Below are positions 1-6,081 of a stretch of DNA of 8,529 nt, piece after piece. A model generated the notes under the pieces. The model searched no databases. It saw only the letters and a program-made list of their open reading frames with translations, and was not told the origin of the DNA. The translations under genes were made by a program, and so were the position numbers. How positions within the stretch are numbered: the first letter of the stretch is position 1; each line of letters opens with the position of its first letter. The stretch comes from Dehalococcoidia bacterium UBA1123 (GTDB taxonomy: Bacteria; Chloroflexota; Dehalococcoidia; Lucifugimonadales; UBA1123): NCBI GenBank assembly GCA_002313895.1, contig DCAW01000108.1:1-8529 (forward strand), in the 5' to 3' direction.

Positions 1-755
1 TGGATGCCGTGACCGACTTCGGGCCATTCCAGGATTTTCGAGCCTTTGAGAAGCCGCTGAAGCCGCGGGCGATCTGTCCAGTCCACCACGCTTCCCTTGT
101 TCGGGTTGCCTAGGATGACCAACGTCGGACGCGCTACTTTAGGGAGCAGGTTGTCGGCGCTGTAGGCGGAGCCGCCAGCCAACAGGTCGTTCATCACGCC
201 TTCGCTCATGTTCCCATAGTTCCCCGCACGGACGGTCGCCGCATCGCGGGTGAGGTTCATTGTTTTCATCAACTCCTCGACCCGTTGCTCGAAGGGCATC
301 GCTTTTATGGAGAGAACCGACGCGAAGCGGGCGCGAGGGGCGTCTTCGTTGTCGTGGACGAAGGCTGGCGGGTCCTCCATGACGATGGCGCGGACCGCCT
401 CGCCTGCCTGCACGGCAACCGGCGCGCTGACCGTGGCGCCCAGCGAGTGGCCTACTACGATGGCAGGCTCGTCTAACTGCTCGGTGATGAAGGTCGAGAT
501 GTCCCTAGCGTAGTCGGTCTCCCAACCATACCCAGAATCAGGCTTACCGGACTGACCGTGGCCTCGCAGATCGAATGCCATCACCCGATAGTCATCAACA
601 AAGCTGGGAGCGATTGCGTCCCACGAATTGCTGGAGCCTGTGATTCCGTGCAAGAACACCAGCGGCGTCCCCTGGGTTGACCACTCGTTGTAGTGGAGCC
701 TCAGCCCATTGGCCTCGGCAAACTTGCTCTGAGGTTTGACCTTTGATGTTGTCAT
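1..755 (-). CDS. Alpha/beta hydrolase, C-terminus cut by window edge
   Basis: The frame is open from the ATG at 755 to the window edge: 251 complete codons with no stop. It has the alpha/beta hydrolase fold signature. FLHGITGSS (residues 34-42) is the oxyanion-hole strand and loop, FDLRGHGQSG (61-70) is the usual RGHGxS motif, GHSLG (102-106) is the nucleophile elbow with Ser104, and EVGHGI (246-251) carries the probable catalytic His249. The acidic residue is not obvious: after the strand TLVILGN (211-217), where Asp is usual, there is PNKGSVVDWTD, so Asp225 or Asp228 are candidates. Asp128 in MEDPP is less likely. Only about 15-25 C-terminal residues should be missing. No signal peptide is seen, so it is probably cytoplasmic. 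The substrate cannot be read from sequence (ester, lactone or C-C hydrolase are all possible). The start is supported by GGAGG at 765-769 (9 bases upstream) and a good promoter. Confidence 0.9.
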   Translation of the reverse strand, partial: MTTSKVKPQSKFAEANGLRLHYNEWSTQGTPLVFLHGITGSSNSWDAIAPSFVDDYRVMAFDLRGHGQSGKPDSGYGWETDYARDISTFITEQLDEPAIVVGHSLGATVSAPVAVQAGEAVRAIVMEDPPAFVHDNEDAPRARFASVLSIKAMPFEQRVEELMKTMNLTRDAATVRAGNYGNMSEGVMNDLLAGGSAYSADNLLPKVARPTLVILGNPNKGSVVDWTDRPRLQRLLKGSKILEWPEVGHGI

Positions 756-807
756 TTTGACGTGCCTCCAACTGGGATCGATGTGGGGGAAGAATTGATC
801 TGATTCG

Positions 808-836
808 AGTATATGCGGAGGTAGAATCGTCGTCAA
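808..836 (-). promoter_or_regulatory. Sigma70-type promoter for the left hydrolase
   Basis: On the minus strand TTGACG (836-831) is followed after 17 bases by TATACT (813-808). Each hexamer matches the consensus at 5 of 6 positions. Transcription would start near 801, giving a leader of about 45 bases before the ATG at 755, with GGAGG at 765-769. Confidence 0.65.
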
Positions 837-872
837 TGGTTCGTGGAGCGCGCCTCGGCTCGCTCTGCATGC

Positions 873-901
873 TTTACACTTGCGGCCAATTGCCATACAC
901 T
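873..901 (+). promoter_or_regulatory. Sigma70-type promoter for the 48-residue gene
   Basis: On the plus strand TTTACA (873-878) lies 17 bases before TACACT (896-901), matching the consensus at 5 of 6 and 4 of 6 positions. The predicted start near 908 gives a leader of about 45 bases before the ATG at 952. It is divergent from the hydrolase promoter; the two -35 boxes are about 36 bases apart, so the two transcription units may share regulation. Confidence 0.45.
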
Positions 902-951
902 TTTAAGCAGCCGGGCTGTTAAGGCCATTACATCTACTTCGGAGGTATGCA

Positions 952-1098
952 ATGCCAAGAGGACATGCGGCAAAGCGCGAGGTCAAGAAGCCCAAGAAAA
1001 AGGCCAAGAAGTTGGTGACTCCCTCCGCCGTCTATGCAGAGCAAGAGGTGGAAGTCGTCCGCAGGAAGCGAAAGCCTAGGGACGAAGAGGAAATCTAG
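952..1098 (+). CDS. Small Lys/Arg-rich protein (48 residues), unknown function
   Basis: ATG at 952, TAG at 1096-1098. A clean GGAGG at 941-945 lies 6 bases before the ATG. The protein starts MPRGHAAKREVKKPKKKAKK, so it has a highly basic first half (about 11 Lys/Arg in 20 residues). A short neutral segment LVTPSAVYAEQ follows, then EVEVVRRKRK and an acidic end DEEEI. There is no membrane segment and no Cys. The mixed charge and small size suggest a nucleic-acid- or ribosome-associated protein, but that is inference. From memory, very similar MPRGHAKRE-type small proteins recur in Chloroflexota genomes; this was not checked. A longer overlapping frame (843-1079) lacks a ribosome site and looks like a shadow. 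The gene is monocistronic, with its own promoter and a hairpin directly after the stop. It is the only plus-strand gene in the window. Confidence 0.75.
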   Translation: MPRGHAAKREVKKPKKKAKKLVTPSAVYAEQEVEVVRRKRKPRDEEEI

Positions 1099-1133
1099 TC
1101 AGACATTCCAGCCCTACCCAGGGTTGGACTGAC
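1098..1133 (+). terminator. Hairpin immediately after the 48-residue gene
   Basis: The lower stem GTCAG (1098-1102) pairs with CTGAC (1129-1133). After a 4-base left bulge, TCCAGCCCT (1107-1115) pairs with AGGGTTGGA (1120-1128) around the loop ACCC. One pair is G-U in plus-strand RNA and would be C-A in minus-strand RNA, so the fold favours the plus transcript. There is no U-run, so factor-independent termination is uncertain. It may instead stabilise the 3' end. Confidence 0.5.
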
Positions 1134-1149
1134 AGCCATCGGGAACTCA

Positions 1150-1184
1150 CTCGCCGGACGATGCGATACGCAGAGTCCGGCGAG
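1150..1184 (+). terminator. Strong hairpin in the convergent gap, possible bidirectional terminator
   Basis: CTCGCCGGAC (1150-1159) is a perfect reverse complement of GTCCGGCGAG (1175-1184). Inside lie GA, TGCG (1162-1165), the loop ATA, CGCA (1169-1172) and GA. Plus-strand RNA therefore has a 10-bp stem, a tandem G-A/A-G mismatch, a 4-bp stem and a triloop. It sits between the end of the plus gene (1098) and the end of the minus cluster (1297), where a shared terminator is expected. No U-run follows on either strand. The opposite strand would have U-C mismatches instead. Confidence 0.5.
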
Positions 1185-1296
1185 CTTCGTCAGATCATCT
1201 GGGAGCTTATTGAACTGTTCTGTCCCTCACACGGCGCTAGATGAGCGAATCGCCTGTGGTCTCCAAGCGAATAGTCATCGCCTGCTATAGATGCGC

Positions 1297-1839
1297 CTAT
1301 TCTCCAGCCCCATCTTCGGACGGCGAAGACTCCGGCATCGCGTCGACCATTGCGGACGAAGTCTCAGCGGCAGGGGGTTCAGGGACCGGTTCTGGCTCAG
1401 GGTCTGGAACCCTGGAGATGCAGTAGTTCGTGCTGGCGGGCAGCAACCGCTGAATCACTTCGGGTGACGTGTTGCGGGGAAACGGAGTCATGGCCCATTT
1501 GGAGGTCAGAACTCCACTGATGTCCTCGGCGTTCAAGGGGCGGTTGCCTCCGGAGAGCATCACCCGAAAAATGGCTTCTTTCAGAGGCGTGTCCGGCAGG
1601 AGGTAGTCCTGTTCCTTGGAGCAGTGATCGGCGATCCGCTTGATGTATTGCTTCAGGTCTTTGTCATCCGTGCTGATTTCGTCATCGGCCTGTTGGTCCA
1701 TATAACATCGCCGACCGGCGATTAGCACCGGCAACGAACGCTGGATTGCTGTCGCGGCCTCTGGATCAATCACGTATTGAGCGTAGCTGATCTGCTCTTC
1801 TTCGTTTTCAGGCTGTCCTGCCGTGGATGGGGTCACCAT
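1297..1839 (-). CDS. Conserved-looking protein of unknown function, coupled to moeA (180 residues)
   Basis: The start ATG (1839-1837) overlaps the TAA of moeA as TAATG, with AGAGGAAG (1854-1847) upstream. The stop is TAG at 1299-1297. An in-frame extension to 1920 only re-reads moeA DNA, so the shorter start is preferred. Residues 1-20 are acidic and polar. Residues 22-145 look globular: IDPEAATAIQRSLPVLIAGR, then a charged segment, then DLKQYIKRIADHCSKEQDYL, then a helical stretch PLKEAIFRVMLSGGNRPLNA (85-104) and TSPEVIQRLLPAS. That last part resembles a winged-helix-like or helix-turn-helix shape, which is inference. Residues 146-180 are a Pro/Glu-rich, probably disordered tail. There is no signal or membrane segment. 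From memory the core resembles a family of small proteins in Chloroflexota with the pattern CCS-(8-12)-P-x-LPxxExIFRxxLxxGNxPL; no function is known to me. Coupling to moeA suggests coordinated dosage, not necessarily a molybdenum role. Confidence 0.8.
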   Translation of the reverse strand: MVTPSTAGQPENEEEQISYAQYVIDPEAATAIQRSLPVLIAGRRCYMDQQADDEISTDDKDLKQYIKRIADHCSKEQDYLLPDTPLKEAIFRVMLSGGNRPLNAEDISGVLTSKWAMTPFPRNTSPEVIQRLLPASTNYCISRVPDPEPEPVPEPPAAETSSAMVDAMPESSPSEDGAGE

Positions 1840-3143
1840 TAAAACACTTCCTCTGGCCAGTCTAGCATTTGCACCTCGACAACCTCTCCCGCCTCTTTGA
1901 CTGGCATGTCTTCTGGACATATTGCGAGGCCGTTGGCCCGCGCCATTGAAGTTAACAGGTTTGAGCTTTGGTTTCCAGTCAGCCGAGCGTGATAGGTCCC
2001 ATTTTCCTTGGTGACAATCGCTCTGGCAAACACCCGGCGCCCATCGAAGTTGTGAATAGGCTCATCCAGCACCGCCTGGATACGAGGCTTTTGGAAGCCC
2101 GACTTGCCCAGCATCTTGTAGATAGCCGCGCGACCGAACTGCTCGAAGGCCACCATCGCGCTGACGGGATTTCCTGGAAGCCCCAAATGCGGAACCTGTC
2201 GGCCATCGGGAGCAGTCAAAACTCCGAAGGCCAGCGGTTTGGCTGGTCGCATGCGGACCGACCAGAAGTCGATCTTGCCATGCTGGGCCAGAACGTCCTT
2301 CACCATGTCATAATCGCCCTTGGAGACCCCGGCTGAGGTGATGAGTATATCAGACTCCAAACCCTCCTGTAGCTTGGTGTTCATGGAGTCCAGATTGTCG
2401 CGAGCGATGCCCAGCATCAGCGGAACGCCGCCGTATCTCTGGACGCTGGCGGCGACGCTGTAGCTGTTGGAGTCGTAAATCTTTCCGGCTCCGAACTCGT
2501 CCCCAGGCTCCAAAAGCTCGTTGCCTGTGGACAGGATGGCGACTACTGGCCTGCGAATCACTTTCACGGTATGGTAACCGAGTGAGGCCAGCACCCCGAC
2601 TTCTGAAGGCCGCAGGACGACGCCTTTCTCCAGCACGAGGTCGCCCTGTCGCACATCCTCGCCGGCGGGCCTGACGTCGGAGCCCTGGTGGACGGACACA
2701 TTGATGGCGATTTCGTCCATACTGCGCCCGGCGTTGCGACGTTCCACCTCGTCGGTTTCCTCGAAGGGCACCACGGAGTCGGCCCCATCGGGAACCGGAG
2801 CGCCGGTCATGATTCGGAAGGCCGTCCCCGGACGCACTGCCTCGGTGGGCAGCGATCCGGCGGCCACTATCCCTATAACCTTCAGCGCCACCGGAGACTC
2901 AGCCGAAGCTCTCTGGAGGTCGGCAGCCTGCACTGCATAGCCGTCCATAGCCGAGTTGTCCATCGGCGGGATGTTGAATCGCGAGGTCACGTCCTCGGCC
3001 AGAACCTGGCCCACAGCGTCGAGGATAGGCTTCTCCTCAACGTCCAGAACGTCGAAATATCCGAGGATGCGTTCCAACGCCTCCTCCACGCTCAGCATGG
3101 ACTCATCATAGTGGTGTCGGTGCGAGTGTCCGTGTTGTGTCAC
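1839..3143 (-). CDS. moeA: Molybdopterin molybdenumtransferase MoeA
   Basis: Inserts molybdate into adenylylated molybdopterin, the last common step of molybdenum cofactor synthesis, in the cytoplasm. Family motifs are in order (numbering from the GTG at 3143, 434 residues): IPPMDNSAMDGYAV near 58-71, FRIMTGAPVPDGAD (109-122), DVRPAGEDV (156-164), the MoCF/MPT-binding domain with AILSTGNELL (202-211), TSAGVSKGDYD (269-279), RMRPAKPLAFG (297-307) and GLPGNPVSAMVAFEQF (321-336), then the C-terminal beta domain. Two usual glycines are Ala (TSAGV, RPAKP). The frame is open upstream to an ATG at 3260, but that extension is not protein-like. GTG at 3143 has GGAG 8 bases upstream (3152-3155). An ATG at 3098 (MLSVEEALER) would give 419 residues, close to the usual length near 410. 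Using the GTG adds a His-rich leader, HGHSHRHH. The TAA overlaps the next gene's ATG. It follows pheT and a broken zinc-ribbon frame. Confidence 0.93.
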   Translation of the reverse strand: MTQHGHSHRHHYDESMLSVEEALERILGYFDVLDVEEKPILDAVGQVLAEDVTSRFNIPPMDNSAMDGYAVQAADLQRASAESPVALKVIGIVAAGSLPTEAVRPGTAFRIMTGAPVPDGADSVVPFEETDEVERRNAGRSMDEIAINVSVHQGSDVRPAGEDVRQGDLVLEKGVVLRPSEVGVLASLGYHTVKVIRRPVVAILSTGNELLEPGDEFGAGKIYDSNSYSVAASVQRYGGVPLMLGIARDNLDSMNTKLQEGLESDILITSAGVSKGDYDMVKDVLAQHGKIDFWSVRMRPAKPLAFGVLTAPDGRQVPHLGLPGNPVSAMVAFEQFGRAAIYKMLGKSGFQKPRIQAVLDEPIHNFDGRRVFARAIVTKENGTYHARLTGNQSSNLLTSMARANGLAICPEDMPVKEAGEVVEVQMLDWPEEVF

Positions 3144-3151
3144 GGTGCGTT

Positions 3152-3155
3152 CTCC
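3152..3155 (-). promoter_or_regulatory. Ribosome site deciding the moeA GTG start
   Basis: On the minus strand GGAG (3155-3152) lies 8 bases before GTG (3143-3141). The competing ATG at 3098 has only a weak GATGAG next to it, at poor spacing. This favours the longer product with the His-rich N-terminus. Confidence 0.55.
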
Positions 3156-3205
3156 AATCTGGGTATCAGGTTGGGCCTTTGGATGTCGACAGGCCTGTAT
3201 GGCTA

Positions 3206-3235
3206 TTTGTAACGAATATACCCCGCAACCGTCAA
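3206..3235 (-). promoter_or_regulatory. Possible internal promoter before moeA
   Basis: TTGACG (3235-3230) is followed after 18 bases by TACAAA (3211-3206), matching the consensus at 5 of 6 and 4 of 6 positions. It lies in the 92-base gap between the zinc-ribbon frame and the moeA GTG, so moeA could be transcribed independently of pheST. The -10 match is modest. Confidence 0.3.
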
Positions 3236-3472
3236 TCAGGCGGTTAACTGCTCGCGGCAATGCGGGCAGAACTTCGGAGTCTTCAAAATTTTCAATTCTT
3301 CACCGCAGTTGGGTCAGAACCCGAAGGTTTTCGTTTCTTGAGGAGGTTCCTCAGCGTCGTTGTTGGAGACTTTTTGCAAGATGACAACCTCTTCCTGTTT
3401 GATGCCTCCGCGATGAATGATGTCTCCGTGGGTTGTTGTGATTGATGCGGCTTTAGTGTCTTGCACTTCCAC
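3236..3472 (-). pseudogene. Small zinc-ribbon protein frame with in-frame UGA at a CxxC cysteine
   Basis: Reading from GTG 3472 gives 52 residues (start VEVQDTKAASITTTHGDIIH, end ETKTFGF), then TGA at 3316-3314. The same frame continues as PNCGEELKILKTPKFCPHC plus REQLTA to a TGA at 3238-3236. Both halves read as protein. The second half is plainly a zinc ribbon with Cys56, Cys69 and Cys72, and the TGA (position 53) replaces the Cys expected in FGF-C-PNCG. A full product would be 78 residues, with a small possibly beta N-terminal part (GDIIHRGGI, EEVVILQKV) and a C-terminal CxxC...CxxC zinc site. The gene lies between pheT and moeA, same strand, with a weak ribosome site GGTG (3484-3481) 8 bases before the GTG. 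A TAG at 3496-3494 blocks longer starts. It may be a nonsense-mutated gene, a sequencing error or a recoded codon. I do not recognise the family. Confidence 0.65.
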
Positions 3473-3485
3473 TTTGAAGGCACCG

Positions 3486-3503
3486 TCGATCTACTCTGAT
3501 CGA
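3486..3503. repeat. Short inverted repeat between pheT and the zinc-ribbon frame
   Basis: TCGATC (3486-3491) and GATCGA (3498-3503) form a perfect 6-bp stem around a 6-base loop, directly downstream of the pheT stop. There is no U-run. It is too short to call a terminator, but could form a small intercistronic hairpin. Confidence 0.3.
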
Positions 3504-3513
3504 TGTCAGGAAT

Positions 3514-5994
3514 CTACCCCCGAAGTTCCGCCCCCAGTTGGCGTGTTAGCTGCCGGATGATGTCGCCCTGGAAGCGGTCTACTTCATCAGAGGTCAAGGT
3601 GCCCCGAGGGGACTGGAAGACTACGCGGTAGGCCACAGACTTTTTGCCCTCAGGGACCCCTTCGCCTTCGTACACGTCGAAGGGAGTGCTGCCGGATACC
3701 AGGCCGTGGCGGTTGATTATCTGCTGGATGCTGGCCGATGAAACGTCTGAGTCCACGATCAGAGCCAGGTCTCGGTAGGACTCTGGGAACCGGCTGGCGG
3801 CCTTGTAGGATATATTCACCTCGGACGCCGCTTGAAGCAGGGACTCCAGATCAATCTCGAACATTGCCACGGGGTAGCCTTCCAGGTCGAATTTTTCGAG
3901 AACCTGAGGTTGGACTTCGCCGACTACTCCCAGCACAGTTTTGCCTACGGTCAGGCTGGCGGTGCGTCCCGGATGGAGGATGGAGTCGGATGCCGCCTCG
4001 TAGGTCACCTGAATCCCCAGACCTGTGAACAGATGCTCCAGCGCTCCCTTGGCATCGAAGAAACCCATGTCCTCCTGAGACGCCATCCATGATGTGGTGA
4101 ACCTGGGACCGGATAGGACGCCAACCATGACTTCCTTCTCGGTGGGCAGTTCTCGCTCTTTTGCCTCCTGCCGAGGGAGGTAGACTCGGGCGACCTCGAA
4201 GATTCGGATGCCGTCGCTCTGAGCGATGCGACGGTTGGAGCCGAGGGTGTTCAGGATGCTGGATCGCAGGCTGGTCCGCATGTACTCCCACTCAGAACTC
4301 TGGGGGTTGGCGATACGCAGGGGCGGGTTGGACTCGTCCAGCGCATCCACCTTCGAGAGGTTGTCCAGAGTGGTGGGAGAGTAAGATATGGTCTCCTGCA
4401 TGCCGGCCGAGACCATCAGGTCTTTCACCACGTCCTTGAGTTCGGTTATGGGTTGGGGTTCCCAGTTTGGTATCTGAGTGGACAGCATGGTGGTCGGGAT
4501 GGTGTCGTAACCGACGGTGCGGGCTACCTCCTCGACCAGATCGTCCTCGATTGTGATGTCTGAGCGCCAGTAAGGAACTTTCATCCAGAGGGTGTTGTTG
4601 CGCTCGGCGGCAGGGGCGGCTTCGACAGCCTCGATGAGGTCGATCAGCCCTCCCGGCTCCTTCGCTTTCTCGAAACCCAGGGATGTTAGTGTCTTTTCTA
4701 TCTGGGAGGTTGTGTAATCCACGCCCAGCACCTGGCGGATTCGGCGACGGCTGATTGAGACCACCGGTGGCTCCCGATCGGTGGGATACAGGTCGATTAT
4801 GCCTTTGGCCGCCTGGCCGCCACAGAGTTCGAGCATCAGCTTGGTGGCTCGACGCAGGGCGATGGGCGCCAGCGCGGCCCGTATGCCACGCTCGAAGCGG
4901 TAGGACGCCTCGGTGTTCATGTCCAAAGCGTTGCGGGTGCGACGCGTGTTGATGGGGCTGAAGTTGGCCGACTCCAGCAAAACCGAGGTTGTGTCGTCGG
5001 TCATCTCGCTGTTGGCGCCGCCCATGACTCCGGCGAGACCCACAGGGTCTTGAGAGTCTGCGATGGTGAGCATCGGCGGGTTTAGTTCATGATCCACACC
5101 GTCCAGACTCACAAACTTCTCGCCTTCGCGGGCGGCGCGAACGATGACGGTCCTGTCCTTCACCTTATTGATATCGAAAGCGTGGAGAGGCTGGCCGTAC
5201 TCCAGCATGACGTAGTTGGTGATGTCCACTACGTTGTTGATGGGACGCTGGCCCGCCTTGGTGAGGGCCTCCTGCATCCACTGGGGTGATGGGCCAATCT
5301 TGATTCCGGTTAGCAGGCTGGCGGTGTACCGGTAACACAGGTCAGGGTCGGCAATCTCGATATTGACCTCACTCTCGATGTCCGGCCCATCTTCGGGATA
5401 AGAGATGTCTGGCTCTGTTACCTGCTGTCCAGTGAGGGCTGCAACCTCGTGGGCGATGCCCAAGATAGAGAGACAGTCTGGACGGTTGGGCGTGACTTCG
5501 GCGTCCAGAATCGCGTCGCCGAGATAGTCAACCAGTGGCGTTCCGATAGGCGCGTCCTCGTCCAGCACTAGAATGCCTTCGTGTTCGTCGCCCATGCCAA
5601 GCTCCAGCACTGAGCAGACCATGCCTGTGGACTCGACGCCTCGAATCTTCGCCTTCTTAAGTTTCTCGATCTTACCGGACCGGGCGCTGAAGACCATCGC
5701 GCCCTCTCTTGCGAAAACGATCTTCTGGCCGGCTGCGACATTGGGCGCTCCGCAGACTACGGTTGCGGTCTCGCCGTCGCCAAGGTCCACGGTGGGGAGC
5801 CTCAGGCGGTCGGCGTTGGGATGGGGATCAACGGTCAGGACATGGCCCACAAGAACCTTGTCTCGATCCCAGTTGGCGCCCATGTCATCCACGTCCCCGA
5901 TTTCGACTCCGGCCATTGTGAGCCGTCGAGCTAGCTCTTGCGGAGCGTCGGTGACTGGAACATAGTTCTTGAGCCAGGAGAGGGGCACTAGCAT
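3514..5994 (-). CDS. pheT: Phenylalanine-tRNA ligase beta subunit PheT
   Basis: Beta subunit of cytoplasmic phenylalanyl-tRNA synthetase, which recognises tRNA-Phe and edits mischarged Tyr. It has 826 residues, slightly longer than the usual ~800. Domains are in order. The N-terminus MLVPLSWLKNYV is typical. A tRNA-binding OB-fold spans about 45-155 (DPHPNADRLRLPTVD, CGAPNVAAGQKIVFA). TPNRPDCLSILGIAHEVAAL (168-187) leads into the B3/4 editing domain, with RPINNVVDITNYVMLEYGQP and LHAFD. The B5 domain follows (SISRRRIRQVLGVDY), then the catalytic-like core, then the C-terminal anticodon-binding FDX-ACB domain from about 730 (SRFPESYRDLALIVD) to the end. The sequence is intact. Start ATG 5994 has GAGG 6 bases upstream (AGAGGTAATTC-ATG); the stop is TAG. 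It follows pheS after 87 bases, the classical pheST order, and probably shares the pheS promoter. Confidence 0.98.
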   Translation of the reverse strand: MLVPLSWLKNYVPVTDAPQELARRLTMAGVEIGDVDDMGANWDRDKVLVGHVLTVDPHPNADRLRLPTVDLGDGETATVVCGAPNVAAGQKIVFAREGAMVFSARSGKIEKLKKAKIRGVESTGMVCSVLELGMGDEHEGILVLDEDAPIGTPLVDYLGDAILDAEVTPNRPDCLSILGIAHEVAALTGQQVTEPDISYPEDGPDIESEVNIEIADPDLCYRYTASLLTGIKIGPSPQWMQEALTKAGQRPINNVVDITNYVMLEYGQPLHAFDINKVKDRTVIVRAAREGEKFVSLDGVDHELNPPMLTIADSQDPVGLAGVMGGANSEMTDDTTSVLLESANFSPINTRRTRNALDMNTEASYRFERGIRAALAPIALRRATKLMLELCGGQAAKGIIDLYPTDREPPVVSISRRRIRQVLGVDYTTSQIEKTLTSLGFEKAKEPGGLIDLIEAVEAAPAAERNNTLWMKVPYWRSDITIEDDLVEEVARTVGYDTIPTTMLSTQIPNWEPQPITELKDVVKDLMVSAGMQETISYSPTTLDNLSKVDALDESNPPLRIANPQSSEWEYMRTSLRSSILNTLGSNRRIAQSDGIRIFEVARVYLPRQEAKERELPTEKEVMVGVLSGPRFTTSWMASQEDMGFFDAKGALEHLFTGLGIQVTYEAASDSILHPGRTASLTVGKTVLGVVGEVQPQVLEKFDLEGYPVAMFEIDLESLLQAASEVNISYKAASRFPESYRDLALIVDSDVSSASIQQIINRHGLVSGSTPFDVYEGEGVPEGKKSVAYRVVFQSPRGTLTSDEVDRFQGDIIRQLTRQLGAELRG

Positions 5995-6081
5995 GAATTA
6001 CCTCTTCAAAATACGTTTTGGATGCTCTGACTCGGGATGGTCGAGCACGTTGCGTTCGTATGGGTTAAGTCAGAATCAAGG

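Noticed and set aside
843..1079. A 78-residue plus-strand frame overlapping the 48-residue gene
   Set aside because: It begins upstream of the predicted promoter, has no ribosome site, and is out of frame with the well-signalled ATG at 952.
1185..1296. Imperfect repeat GCGAAT...CGCCTG occurring twice
   Set aside because: Only two short, unequal copies, so chance is sufficient.
2688..3212. A 174-residue plus-strand frame opposite moeA
   Set aside because: Fully antisense to the strongly supported moeA, no ribosome site, and low-complexity composition typical of a codon-bias shadow.
3251..3320. SECIS element after the in-frame UGA
   Set aside because: Only a short interrupted stem is visible and no clear apical GGU-type loop at the expected distance, so it is not annotated as a feature.
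3292..3483. A 63-residue minus-strand frame overlapping the zinc-ribbon frame
   Set aside because: Its sequence has no recognisable motif, while the neighbouring frame carries the CxxC zinc ribbon. It is the shifted shadow of that gene.
5573..5965. A 130-residue plus-strand frame opposite pheT
   Set aside because: Antisense shadow, Ser/Thr/Pro/Arg-rich, and pheT is certain on the other strand.
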